DNA from: a virus
DNA length: 41,034 nucleotides
IMG/VR virus record: IMGVR_UViG_3300018035_000001
Location: 1 to 41,034 of that record
Strand: one strand, 5' to 3'
This document shows, piece by piece, positions 8,512 to 16,621 of this stretch. The notes beneath the pieces are model-generated. The model made no database searches. It had not been told where the DNA came from and worked only from the letters and a program-made list of their open reading frames with translations. A program made the position numbers and the translations under genes. Each line of letters begins with the position of its first letter. Positions within the stretch are counted from its first letter, which is position 1.

Positions 8512-9597
8512 TTAACTGATTCGTTCACCGTAAGTACTTGACACAATAACTCCATAGTCGCCGTTAGTGAAGTTGGTTTTCTTGACCCCAAAAATTCCGC
8601 CTCCGCGAACCATCATAAAGCGGTTGGCATCTTTCATATAAGGAACAAAACTCATTACTGACGACTTCGACTCTCCGGCGCCGCCCCAGGCCCAACAAGC
8701 TGCCTGAGCACCAAGGAGCATGTTGCGGTAGATCCCGCCGTTACCGACTGAGATCATCATGGGAATCCTCTCCGATTTGGAAACCAGAAGGCCGTTGTAC
8801 TCCAGTTCCACGTTGGGCATCTGAAGTTTGTTCGCACTACGAAGTAAGTCGCCCCACTGACCTACGTTGGTGTTCTCCCGAAGCTGGTCGAACACAAAGG
8901 TGTGGAGGATTACTCTATAGTATCGCCGGCCATTCTTGTTGATTGGACGAAGTTTGAAACACCCAGCCCGCGGCATTTCTGCCACCTGCTTCATACGATC
9001 CAAGAAGGTAAGGTCCATTGTTGCGCTGGCGTCCAAGGACGCTTCGCTGGTTGCTACTGACTGACCAGCAATGGTCGTGTCAGATAGGCCAGGAGCCAGG
9101 AAGTGGCTTACGTCAGGATCAGTGATTGACTGCGCAAACGTCTTTCCAGACAGAAGGAAGGTGCTGTTTCCAGCCAGTGTATTTATGACCAAATCACTGA
9201 GCTTGGCTACCCACCATTCTTGCAAGCCATCCTTTCCTTCCTGGAGCAAGTTATATGGAACACGTTGCTCTTCCATTTTACCGCCAGTATCGACTGCCTT
9301 GTTCAACTCTTCGATGGTCATATTGAAGTTGCGGAAGATCAACTTCTCTTCTGTTCCTTCAACAGGGTCATCTCCGACAACGCCGTCTGCGGTGAGCGGG
9401 AGGCGGATTCCGAAGGTAATTGTGTCACCTTCACCCTTGCCGAGTTCAGTCCGGATTTGGACGATACTATCTGACCCCGTTCCAACGAGATCATTGAACT
9501 CCACAGCCGGGAGAATGATGGCAAAGAGTTCTTTTGCCCATTTCTTCCTGGTTAGTGGGTCATTACTAAGAAATTGAGTCTTCGGTGTCATTGCCAT
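8512..9597 (-). CDS. Major capsid protein, N4-gp56 family, 361 aa
   Basis: Recognised by the N-terminal pattern TRKKWAKELF, the DTITFGIRLPL segment, the EELNKAVDTGGKMEEQRVPYNLL region and a C-terminal FVPYMKDANRFMMVRGG stretch, all typical of the N4-gp56 (HK97-fold) capsid family. Length is close to the usual 350-400 aa. The start ATG at 9597 follows AGGAG. It is preceded by the scaffold-like gene and the portal, the normal order of a head module. It assembles the icosahedral shell. Confidence 0.9.
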   Translation of the reverse strand: MAMTPKTQFLSNDPLTRKKWAKELFAIILPAVEFNDLVGTGSDSIVQIRTELGKGEGDTITFGIRLPLTADGVVGDDPVEGTEEKLIFRNFNMTIEELNKAVDTGGKMEEQRVPYNLLQEGKDGLQEWWVAKLSDLVINTLAGNSTFLLSGKTFAQSITDPDVSHFLAPGLSDTTIAGQSVATSEASLDASATMDLTFLDRMKQVAEMPRAGCFKLRPINKNGRRYYRVILHTFVFDQLRENTNVGQWGDLLRSANKLQMPNVELEYNGLLVSKSERIPMMISVGNGGIYRNMLLGAQAACWAWGGAGESKSSVMSFVPYMKDANRFMMVRGGGIFGVKKTNFTNGDYGVIVSSTYGERIS

Positions 9598-9606
9598 AGT
9601 CTACTC

Positions 9607-10524
9607 CTATTTCAAGTCTCCTGCCAACCAAAGTTGGCGGATATCACTAGGTACTTTGATGAGTTCTTCCTCCGACAGTTCGTCAAGTTTTTGTGCAGTC
9701 CATCCGGAGCTTCCAGCGTCAGATCCCGGCTTATCAGCTATTGTGGGGTTAGCCTTTTGGGGAGTGGGCTCCCTGCCTTTTCCAGCGGGAGCAGGTTCTT
9801 TTCCTTCCCCAGGCTTAGCAGGACCGGCTTTACTTGCTGCATCCTGCATTTCTTTGATCTTGCCGTACATCCACTTGTATGGATTAGGCAGTTTCCATAT
9901 TGCAGCTTCAATTTGCAAAGCAGCTGTGTCACGAGTTCCTCCCCGTTCAGCGACCATAGCATCTGCCATTCCGTCAATCAAGTTGCTAAGATTTGCGGTA
10001 CTGCAGATGTCTCTAAGGTCCTTATACTCAGGAGCGAAACTCATTGTCTCTGCAAGGATTGAAAGCGCATCTCCACGTTGATTGCCGATTTCCCTTAGTT
10101 CCTGATGCAACTGCTCAACTTCTTCCAGTGGAATTGGTTCAACTTCTTTTTCAGAAGATAGCTCTCTGCCCCCCTTATCAAGGGCAGCCAGAGGATCTTC
10201 ATCAGACTCTGATTTTGGTGATGCACGTCTGGTTCCACGTAGTTGCTGAAGTTCCTTTTCAAGTCTTATAGCACGAGCATTTGAAAGGGCATTTTGTTGC
10301 CTCATTTCCCGAAGGAGTTGAAGCATTTCTGCCCGGTCGTCAACTACTGGTTGAGCCTGCAGCCCCTCCTTATCTGCAGGAGAGGAGGTGGCCCCAGCGT
10401 CAGGAGAAGCTGCTGGCTCTCCTTCTTTTCCTTTGTCACCTTCAGGTACTATGTCAGAGGCATCCAGACCCTCTGCAAGATCATCAATAACGGCATCCGG
10501 ACTCTCTAGTTGAGGTGCTCCCAT
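9607..10524 (-). CDS. Scaffolding-like protein, 305 aa
   Basis: Strongly charged and low in aromatics: an acidic, Asp/Glu/Ala/Gly-rich N-terminus, a coiled-coil-like helix around residues 65-100 (EMLQLLREMRQQNALSNAR), a Pro/Gly/Lys-rich linker around 235-275, and a C-terminal helix. That composition and the location between portal and major capsid genes are classic for scaffolding proteins, which direct shell assembly and leave before DNA packaging. The start ATG at 10524 has AAGGA eight bases upstream. No protease motif is visible. Confidence 0.75.
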   Translation of the reverse strand: MGAPQLESPDAVIDDLAEGLDASDIVPEGDKGKEGEPAASPDAGATSSPADKEGLQAQPVVDDRAEMLQLLREMRQQNALSNARAIRLEKELQQLRGTRRASPKSESDEDPLAALDKGGRELSSEKEVEPIPLEEVEQLHQELREIGNQRGDALSILAETMSFAPEYKDLRDICSTANLSNLIDGMADAMVAERGGTRDTAALQIEAAIWKLPNPYKWMYGKIKEMQDAASKAGPAKPGEGKEPAPAGKGREPTPQKANPTIADKPGSDAGSSGWTAQKLDELSEEELIKVPSDIRQLWLAGDLK

Positions 10525-10549
10525 CTGTTATCCTTTCATCAGTGAGGAC

Positions 10550-10564
10550 GGTCAACGGTTGACC
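10550..10564. repeat. 15-bp palindrome copy 3
   Basis: GGTCAACGGTTGACC in the 47-bp gap between the portal stop and the scaffold start. On the minus strand it follows CCGAGTA, just after the TAA of the portal gene. Confidence 0.95.
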
Positions 10565-10571
10565 TACTCGG

Positions 10572-12638
10572 TTATTTAACTCGTCTTAGTTGTTGTCTCC
10601 CAGATTTCTTCGGATTAGCCATCTTACTCCCTTCTCCCTCCTTTTCTTTCTTGTCAAAATTTTGTGCAGACTTCATTTTTATTGTATTACTCTCATGTTG
10701 AACATGATGAGTTGTTTCAATTTCAAGTTGCTTCAGGGCAAGTTCCTGCCTCTTCAAGTCAATCTCAGCCCACTTAAGTTCTACTTCTGCTTCTGCCTTG
10801 TCCCTCTCAAGCTCAAGCTTTTTAGCATTTTCCTGGGCTTGCTGCATCTTGATTTGCTGTTGCTGTTCCCAGTTTTCTTTTACTCTTTGCTTGACTGAGA
10901 ATGGGACATCAGCGTATTCAAGAAGAATATCAGGAGGGATAGACTCAGGATTATTGTGATTGTACTCTTGTAGTAAGGCTGCAATAGTCATTCTCATTGT
11001 TGCTGTCTCAGCAGTATCCTCAACAGCAAGATCAAACTCCATTGCACTAACGTCGTTGAATCCCTGGAGTTGGCGGTTAAGTTGGGTGTTAACTTTGAGA
11101 AGTTCCATACCCTTCTCGCCTTCGATACGAATGACCTCAGGCATCTGGCAGAATTGCTGAATTAGGCTAAGTAAAAGATGAGTGCCATTGTGTCTACTTT
11201 CATGGAAGTTCGAGTAAAGGATATACAAAACAGCAACGTTGGTTTCATGATGCTGTCTTTGCGTAACACCCGGCTCTCGGGAGCTCGTTTGAATCCCAAG
11301 CAACGCATCCTGAACACCGCCAGTGTTCTTAAGCGCAGCTCCGGCCATGTCATAGAATCGTTCGTAGACAGGGGAGATAGGAGGTTGCTTCTCAAATTTG
11401 TAAGCAGTAATTTGGCCCTTCGCAATCTCCATATGGAAACTAGGATCAGCACTTCTCTCTTCGTATTCCTCGATATTGAGAATAGCTCCTACTTCGTGAG
11501 CAAGGATTCCCTTCGGGAGGGTCTGAAGTAGGTGCTGCAACTGACGCATCATAGTGTTGATAGCTCGCTGAGGATCTTTCATCATAGTGACAGCGCCGAA
11601 CCAGGCATTGCTATCTTCATTCCTGTAGGCGCCGTATTGGATGACTGGGAATGAGGGCCACTTGAGTTGGCTGGGGCCTTGTTCAAAGACATAAGTTCCA
11701 CTGAAGATCATGTAGTGCGGGACTTTCTTCCAGCCAAGTTCCCCTTTGATCCCGTTGGGATCAATCTTGACTAATCCATTCGCAGTAGGTACGCCCCCTT
11801 GTTGATTGAATTTATCCAGTGTCGAAAGGAACTCAGCAAACTGCTCAGGCATAAGATCTTCGACCTTTCCTGACATTGGATTGACAAAGTACATGACTTG
11901 CATGTACTTGTAATACCACCCCTCAACAATTCGATAAAGGTCTCTTGCCTCATTGAAGAACCTTGGTAGATCGTTATAAGCTTCGCCGTATGGATTGCTG
12001 TAACCATAGCTAAATGATTGAAGCTGGTTAATGTCGAAAGAGGGATAGAATCGTTTGAAGTCATCTTCTGACATCCATTTGTCGAGGAAGAAGTAACGAG
12101 CGTCACTCATGTCGTATTCACTGGACATCGGGTCAGGAAAACAATTGTAACCCCTAAGGCGTTTTGCGCAAATCTTTGGTTTGAATGGATTACTTGTGTC
12201 AACATAGAAGTACATATAACTCCGGCCACTTTTTACTGTGTGCTCAAAGCAGTCGAGTTCGAGCCGAGTCTGCTTCATATTCCTGCGATAGTGGGAAAGG
12301 ACCCCAGCCATCAGTTCACTGAAAGGTTCGTCAACCTCACTGACTGGGACTACAGTAGTGTCATTTCGGACTTGTGCAGCCATACCTACGAGGGCATCAA
12401 TCTTGGGCTTGATTTCATTGAACTTGGTATTAGGACGCCTTTGTTCTTCAAGTCTCCTTTTGACCTCGTAGTCATCTTGTTCACCAGCATAAAAACGATA
12501 ATCTTCAGCAGAGGTGTGTCTCCACTCAGTCTCTGGGGTGGAGTTCTCGGCGTCTCGGAGCCAGATTAATGCCCGGCCTACATCACTGTCTGCTCGGAAC
12601 TCTTGTTCAGTAAACGGTAAAGTCTGTGCGATTGGCAA
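10572..12638 (-). CDS. Portal protein, P22-like, 688 aa
   Basis: Forms the dodecameric ring through which DNA enters and leaves the head. Seen: the N-terminal EDYRFYAGEQ motif, RRPNTKFNEIKPKIDALVG, an aromatic-rich middle, GVTQRQHHETNVAVLY near the clip/stem region, and a long Gln/Lys/Glu-rich helix after residue ~590 that would extend as a barrel-like coil as in P22. The length fits P22-type portals (about 700 aa). The start is TTG (12636-12638) with TAGGAG upstream; that ribosome site overlaps the TAG stop of the terminase gene, so the two are coupled. Confidence 0.9.
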   Translation of the reverse strand: MPIAQTLPFTEQEFRADSDVGRALIWLRDAENSTPETEWRHTSAEDYRFYAGEQDDYEVKRRLEEQRRPNTKFNEIKPKIDALVGMAAQVRNDTTVVPVSEVDEPFSELMAGVLSHYRRNMKQTRLELDCFEHTVKSGRSYMYFYVDTSNPFKPKICAKRLRGYNCFPDPMSSEYDMSDARYFFLDKWMSEDDFKRFYPSFDINQLQSFSYGYSNPYGEAYNDLPRFFNEARDLYRIVEGWYYKYMQVMYFVNPMSGKVEDLMPEQFAEFLSTLDKFNQQGGVPTANGLVKIDPNGIKGELGWKKVPHYMIFSGTYVFEQGPSQLKWPSFPVIQYGAYRNEDSNAWFGAVTMMKDPQRAINTMMRQLQHLLQTLPKGILAHEVGAILNIEEYEERSADPSFHMEIAKGQITAYKFEKQPPISPVYERFYDMAGAALKNTGGVQDALLGIQTSSREPGVTQRQHHETNVAVLYILYSNFHESRHNGTHLLLSLIQQFCQMPEVIRIEGEKGMELLKVNTQLNRQLQGFNDVSAMEFDLAVEDTAETATMRMTIAALLQEYNHNNPESIPPDILLEYADVPFSVKQRVKENWEQQQQIKMQQAQENAKKLELERDKAEAEVELKWAEIDLKRQELALKQLEIETTHHVQHESNTIKMKSAQNFDKKEKEGEGSKMANPKKSGRQQLRRVK

Positions 12639-12647
12639 TTCTTACTC

Positions 12648-14177
12648 CTATACAGTCATCCAAGCATGAGGCCCTTGGTTTGAGTCGTAGCCAGGACCGT
12701 AGATTCGACGATCACGCTTTCTTTTTTCAATCTTTGCTAGTTGTTGCTTAACCCTATCTCCCCAGATATTGTAAGCACTAGAACTAAAGTACTCTGACAA
12801 ACAAAGAGCATCAGCAATGTTTGGGGAGTCAACTCCTCGGAGTTTCATTTGCTTTTTGGATTCTACTTTCATAGCACCGTTGTCGTCGAACTCATATGTT
12901 GGCTGACTGAGTTCATTGGCCAGTTCGTGGCCTATGTTGATCTCCATTTTCCCTTTCAAAATGACTTGGTCGGGAAAGGAGTATTGCATTTTCATACATC
13001 TCTCACGAACCAGCCACCAGAGTTCGTCACGAAGTCGATGGTATTTTGTTTTGTCTGAAGAAGCCATACCTACGTTTATGCCAAAGCATAAGCGGTCCAT
13101 CATAGGCTTCCGGCGTACCCAGTCAACGACTCCAGCACCTACTCCGATCTCGTCTATAGCAACACCGTCTGCCATCATTTCAGCAAAACGAGCAACTACT
13201 TGATCGCCGAGAGAGATGGTGTTAAGGCCATAGAACTCATACCACGGGAAGATTTTAAGTCCCTGACGCGGAAGAATAACACTGTTGTCTTCTCCATACC
13301 TTGCAACGTCAACACCGAAGTAGAGTGGTTCTTCTGTTGGAGGTTCTATTTCGTTTCCAACACACTGCATTGCCCAAGCAAGAGGAATAAGGTTAGTTTC
13401 AGCGTCAGAGGGAGGATCTCCCGTGACACGGATTCTGAAGACGTTAGACTCAATACCATACTTTTCAGCCATATAGGAAACATACTCCATACGTTCCAGT
13501 TCCCATAATAACGGCTGTTTAGATATATGCCTAGAATCCCAATGAAGCTTTGTCCATCTTTTCGAAATGCTTGAGTGAAAGTGAGAGTCGTAGAAATATC
13601 CAGTGCTCTTAGTCATATTCCCAATTAGGAGGACTATGTTATCCTCTTGTGTTAATGCCCCCTCGAGGGGGATAAATACAGGGTCTACAACACCACTTGC
13701 CTCGTCAACTACTATTAGGAGGTGATCTCCGTGGAAGCCGGACAAGGTTTCTGACTGCTCTTCCTTACTTGCCCGGGCTGAAGTGCTACGTGCTAAAGCC
13801 CACCAGCGATCCTTTCCTCCATCTGCATTTTTGTTATATAATTTGTCCTTTTGAAGCGCGAACTCAGACGACAAGTTCGACTGTGCAAGCCACTTGGATA
13901 GCTCACTCCAGAGAATATCTGACAACTGATGCCCGGTCGGGGCAGTGCAGACAACCTTTGAATATGGTCTGGTAGTGAGGAACCAAAGTATGATCCACGA
14001 TGCACAGGCATCTTTTCCAGTTCCATGACCACTCCTAACTGAGACTCGCTTACTCTTAGCAATAGAAGTAAGAAGTTCTTTTTGTTGATCACTTGGGTCA
14101 ATCCGAATACAGTCTGAGACAAATTGCAAGGGATCGTGACGCCATTCCCTTAGTTTTTGTTTTATAGCAATGGACAT
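12648..14177 (-). CDS. terL: Terminase large subunit, 509 aa
   Basis: DNA-packaging motor ATPase and nuclease. The Walker A motif is SGHGTGKD at about residues 49-56 and the Walker B motif LLIVVDEA at about 153-160. The C-terminal RNase H-fold nuclease is marked by FGVDVARYGEDNS (Asp near residue 290), AIDEIGVG (about 340-346) and DSPNIADALCLSEY near the end. Length is typical. The portal follows immediately. A palindrome copy lies 17 bp upstream of the ATG at 14177; the ribosome site there (AGGCTG) is weak compared with neighbours. Confidence 0.95.
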   Translation of the reverse strand: MSIAIKQKLREWRHDPLQFVSDCIRIDPSDQQKELLTSIAKSKRVSVRSGHGTGKDACASWIILWFLTTRPYSKVVCTAPTGHQLSDILWSELSKWLAQSNLSSEFALQKDKLYNKNADGGKDRWWALARSTSARASKEEQSETLSGFHGDHLLIVVDEASGVVDPVFIPLEGALTQEDNIVLLIGNMTKSTGYFYDSHFHSSISKRWTKLHWDSRHISKQPLLWELERMEYVSYMAEKYGIESNVFRIRVTGDPPSDAETNLIPLAWAMQCVGNEIEPPTEEPLYFGVDVARYGEDNSVILPRQGLKIFPWYEFYGLNTISLGDQVVARFAEMMADGVAIDEIGVGAGVVDWVRRKPMMDRLCFGINVGMASSDKTKYHRLRDELWWLVRERCMKMQYSFPDQVILKGKMEINIGHELANELSQPTYEFDDNGAMKVESKKQMKLRGVDSPNIADALCLSEYFSSSAYNIWGDRVKQQLAKIEKRKRDRRIYGPGYDSNQGPHAWMTV

Positions 14178-14193
14178 TGTTTTCAGCCTAGAT

Positions 14194-14208
14194 GGTCAAC
14201 GGTTGACC
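14194..14208. repeat. 15-bp palindrome copy 4
   Basis: GGTCAACGGTTGACC between the 62-aa gene and terL. On the minus strand GAGTAGG supplies the TAG stop codon of the 62-aa gene (14208-14210). Confidence 0.95.
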
Positions 14209-14396
14209 TACTCTAATGTTGATAAAATCTTGTCAAGCTTATTAAGAATCTGAACACTATAAGCACGAAGGAGCACACTTACATGTAACCAAGACTCCAT
14301 CTCACGAGACGGTAGTATACCATAGTAAGAATCTTCTACTGCTTTATCTATTTCTTCTTTTGTAAAGTCTATTTCTTCTTTTGTAAAGTCAGTCAC
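14208..14396 (-). CDS. Hypothetical protein with internal 7-residue duplication, 62 aa
   Basis: Begins MTDFTKEEIDFTKEEID, where DFTKEEI is duplicated exactly at the DNA level. The rest is predicted helical (SWLHVSVLLRAYSVQILNKLDKI). Upstream is AAGGAGGGATTATTGTG, giving a ribosome site 10 bases from the ATG. It lies directly before terL. No family is recognised; a small helical terminase-associated protein is possible. Confidence 0.65.
   Translation of the reverse strand: MTDFTKEEIDFTKEEIDKAVEDSYYGILPSREMESWLHVSVLLRAYSVQILNKLDKILSTLE
14347..14388. repeat. Tandem 21-bp duplication
   Basis: Two exact copies of a 21-bp unit (14347-14367 and 14368-14388) inside the start of the 62-aa gene, adding seven residues in frame. 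Perfect identity indicates a recent slippage or duplication event. Confidence 0.9.
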
Positions 14397-14426
14397 AATA
14401 ATCCCTCCTTCTTTTCTTTCTTTAAA

Positions 14427-14440
14427 GGTTGACCAACTCC
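14427..14440. repeat. Degenerate half copy of the 15-bp palindrome
   Basis: GGTTGACCAACTCC matches the right half and flank of the palindrome (GGTTGACCTACTC) with one change, but the left half is lost (AAA instead of GTCAAC). It lies in the 75-bp gap between the 140-aa and 62-aa genes, the type of position where intact copies sit. Confidence 0.6.
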
Positions 14441-14471
14441 TTTTTTCGGATGAGCAAGTTCGCCCTTGACA

Positions 14472-14894
14472 TTAATCACCTTTGCCTACATCAAAGAATA
14501 CGTTACTATACTTATCCAATAACCTGCGATCCATTACCCAAGATGGGGCGTCAGGTGTAGCTAATCGTGATTCTCTTGAAAACGACTCATGATAAGGCGT
14601 TTTCCAATAATCAGTAAAATGTGGTTTCTTATCTATTGGATTTATCCCTGAAACTGCATGAGGATCACCTTCCATCAGTCCTTTATAGAATCCTCTCATG
14701 TCGTAATCTCTATTGTGTTCGGCCCAATATGGTTGCGCAGTATCATAAGGAACTTTATTATGACTAACCCATTGACGAAACTGCTGTTCCGTTCCAGGAG
14801 AAAGTTGAGTAAAGAAATCTTTAACACCTGGCTTAACGTACTTCTTATTTCTCTCATAAAACTCTGATCCACCAGGCATTGCTAAGTTAGGCAT
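14472..14894 (-). CDS. Phage conserved hypothetical protein (DYDMRGF family), 140 aa
   Basis: The pattern DYDMRGFYKGLMEGDPHA, then HFTDYWKTPYHESFSRESRLATPDAPSW, is one I recognise from a widespread but uncharacterised phage protein found near terminase, portal and tail genes. The ATG at 14892-14894 overlaps the TGA of the upstream deiminase gene (TGATG) with GGAG seven bases before; a TTG four codons earlier is less likely. The function is unknown. Confidence 0.75.
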   Translation of the reverse strand: MPNLAMPGGSEFYERNKKYVKPGVKDFFTQLSPGTEQQFRQWVSHNKVPYDTAQPYWAEHNRDYDMRGFYKGLMEGDPHAVSGINPIDKKPHFTDYWKTPYHESFSRESRLATPDAPSWVMDRRLLDKYSNVFFDVGKGD

Positions 14895-15775
14895 CAAAGA
14901 CTCCAAGTCACACAGTTAAGTAGTCCGCCTTCCATTGAGAGGGAACTGCAGTCAATCATGACTATTCTGTGGTTGGGGAAGAAATGCTTTATTGTTAAGA
15001 ATGCCTTTGTGTCCATTTCAAGTTTCATTGCCGGGAGAAGAATGGTTTTCTTTACCTTAAGGAAATTTATATAGTACCCAAAGCCGGGGTTGAAGTCATC
15101 AGCATCAGGGAAACACTTTCGAAACTGTTCTTCAGTTAAATCCCAATCCCACTCATGATAGGCATTATGGAGAAGGTGAACATTTAGTCCTTTTTGGATT
15201 AGGAGTTTGTAAAGCCTATCTTGGTAGACAAGGAATTTCTTATCCCTTTTGGCAGTACCTGCGTAATCATTAATCAGGATGTTCTTATCATCAATAAACT
15301 TGACAATTCCATCTGAGTGACCAAGCTCATCACCTGGTTCCATAGGAACTAAGATTATCTCTGCTTCAAGAATATCTTCAAGTCTTTCAAGAACAGAAAG
15401 GTTGTTGTCTTTTATGACTTTGTCGGTCATTACTACTCTGTCGTTTTGCCTTACTACGTTTCCACCGTCAAGGGTAATTGGGAAATCGCTCCAAGTTTGG
15501 AGCACCTTCCAAGGGCAGTTAGAAATGCTTAACTGCGGAAATCTCGGGTAACCTTTGTAGTTGAACTTTGCCAATCCACTTTTAGTAATCACTGGGAAGT
15601 AGTCCCGAATCCAGATATTACTGGTTCCATGAATGACTTGGACTTTCACCCCAGCCACTTCTAAGTTAATCTTCAAGGGCCAGAATACTTGTGGGTATCT
15701 GTATCCAAGGGTTGCAGTTACGAATACAGTATCCTTAAGATATTCTAACGAGCTGATCGAGTCCCGCTTTGACAT
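14894..15775 (-). CDS. Agmatine deiminase/peptidyl-arginine-deiminase-family enzyme, 293 aa
   Basis: Pentein-fold enzyme that hydrolyses a guanidino group to a ureido group plus ammonia (agmatine to N-carbamoylputrescine, or arginine side chains to citrulline). Using the ATG at 15773-15775, set by AGGAG, the motifs are: WIRDYFPV at about 55-62, LDGGNVV at 102-108, GHSDG at 152-156 (catalytic His) and EGGLLNCVTW near the C-terminus with the catalytic Cys at about 288. All are intact, so it should be active. It overlaps the PSD gene by 41 bp. Family length is usually 330-370 aa, so this is compact. The substrate cannot be read from sequence. Confidence 0.85.
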   Translation of the reverse strand: MSKRDSISSLEYLKDTVFVTATLGYRYPQVFWPLKINLEVAGVKVQVIHGTSNIWIRDYFPVITKSGLAKFNYKGYPRFPQLSISNCPWKVLQTWSDFPITLDGGNVVRQNDRVVMTDKVIKDNNLSVLERLEDILEAEIILVPMEPGDELGHSDGIVKFIDDKNILINDYAGTAKRDKKFLVYQDRLYKLLIQKGLNVHLLHNAYHEWDWDLTEEQFRKCFPDADDFNPGFGYYINFLKVKKTILLPAMKLEMDTKAFLTIKHFFPNHRIVMIDCSSLSMEGGLLNCVTWSL

Positions 15776-16466
15776 GGTAAATCTCCTCATCATCGGGAAT
15801 AAGACTCTTATAACGAGTTCCATTTCGGAAGGGGATTATTAAGTCTACCTGACTTCCAAACCTTACAAGGGAAAAGCGTTCGCCTTGAGTATAGAAAGTA
15901 TTCTGGATGTTAAAGGGGACGATTACATCCACCTCGAAGTCAGCTATTTGGAGGATGTAATAACACTGACGAAGGTATGGAACAAGAATTTCATTCTTCA
16001 TAGCTTCGTTGAAAAAGCTGTACCTCATACAGTCATAGTCTATTTTAGCTGCATCAAGTATGGCTTTTTCAATGGGGCGCATAGATAGGTTTGTCACTTT
16101 CAAGCAAGGAAGTTTCTCATACTTTACGAAGCCATTCGTCGGGACTCTATTAACATGTACGTCGATTACAGTCATGAAGATACCGATTACTAAGCAAGGT
16201 TCTTTGATCTTTTCTCGGAGTAAGGTGTTGACTGTATACTCTCCTCCCTTGACGTTGATAATATCTTCGTCAGGTTTGAAGATTCCGTGGTAAAGTATGA
16301 ATCCGTCAGCTGGGGAGAGCATGATACTCTTGTCAATATAAAGTGGCCGGAACGGGTCCCTATTCATCTCCCGCGACAACTGATCAGAAATAGGCTTATT
16401 AAGTACTTCTTTCGTACACTGAAGTTTGAGGAAGTCAGATAGTTTATCCATCACTAAATATTCCAT
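15735..16466 (-). CDS. psd: Phosphatidylserine decarboxylase (pyruvoyl enzyme), 243 aa
   Basis: Converts phosphatidylserine to phosphatidylethanolamine at the membrane, after self-cleavage that makes a pyruvoyl group. The diagnostic Asp-His-Ser set is present: SPADG at 51-55, DVHVNR at 102-107 and VRFGSQVDL at 201-209, with predicted cleavage between Gly204 and Ser205. The last 38 residues would be the small alpha chain. It lacks a long N-terminal membrane region, like the short bacterial PSD type. The start at 16466 overlaps the 56-aa gene by 23 bp; an ATG five codons later is an alternative. A related decarboxylase with another substrate cannot be excluded. Confidence 0.85.
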   Translation of the reverse strand: MEYLVMDKLSDFLKLQCTKEVLNKPISDQLSREMNRDPFRPLYIDKSIMLSPADGFILYHGIFKPDEDIINVKGGEYTVNTLLREKIKEPCLVIGIFMTVIDVHVNRVPTNGFVKYEKLPCLKVTNLSMRPIEKAILDAAKIDYDCMRYSFFNEAMKNEILVPYLRQCYYILQIADFEVDVIVPFNIQNTFYTQGERFSLVRFGSQVDLIIPFRNGTRYKSLIPDDEEIYHVKAGLDQLVRIS

Positions 16467-16614
16467 CTCTTATTCTATTATATAACTCAAGTTCTGAAGA
16501 ACTGCATCCATCAAGATATGCAGCTGCATTAAGCAAGGACAAGAAATCTCTTATCTCTTCACCTTTTACCTCTATTGTAAAATCGTATTCTTCAAGATCT
16601 TTAATTGTCACCAT
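16444..16614 (-). CDS. Small acidic protein between amidinotransferase and PSD, 56 aa
   Basis: Frame from the ATG at 16612-16614, with TAAGGA (overlapping the upstream stop codon) five bases before, to the TAA at 16444. It begins MVTIKDLEEYDFTIEVKGEE and is acidic and helical. The tight spacing on both sides and the good ribosome site support a real gene. No family is recognised; it could be a partner or regulator of the flanking enzymes. Confidence 0.65.
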   Translation of the reverse strand: MVTIKDLEEYDFTIEVKGEEIRDFLSLLNAAAYLDGCSSSELELYNRIRDGIFSDG

Positions 16615-16621
16615 AGTATCC

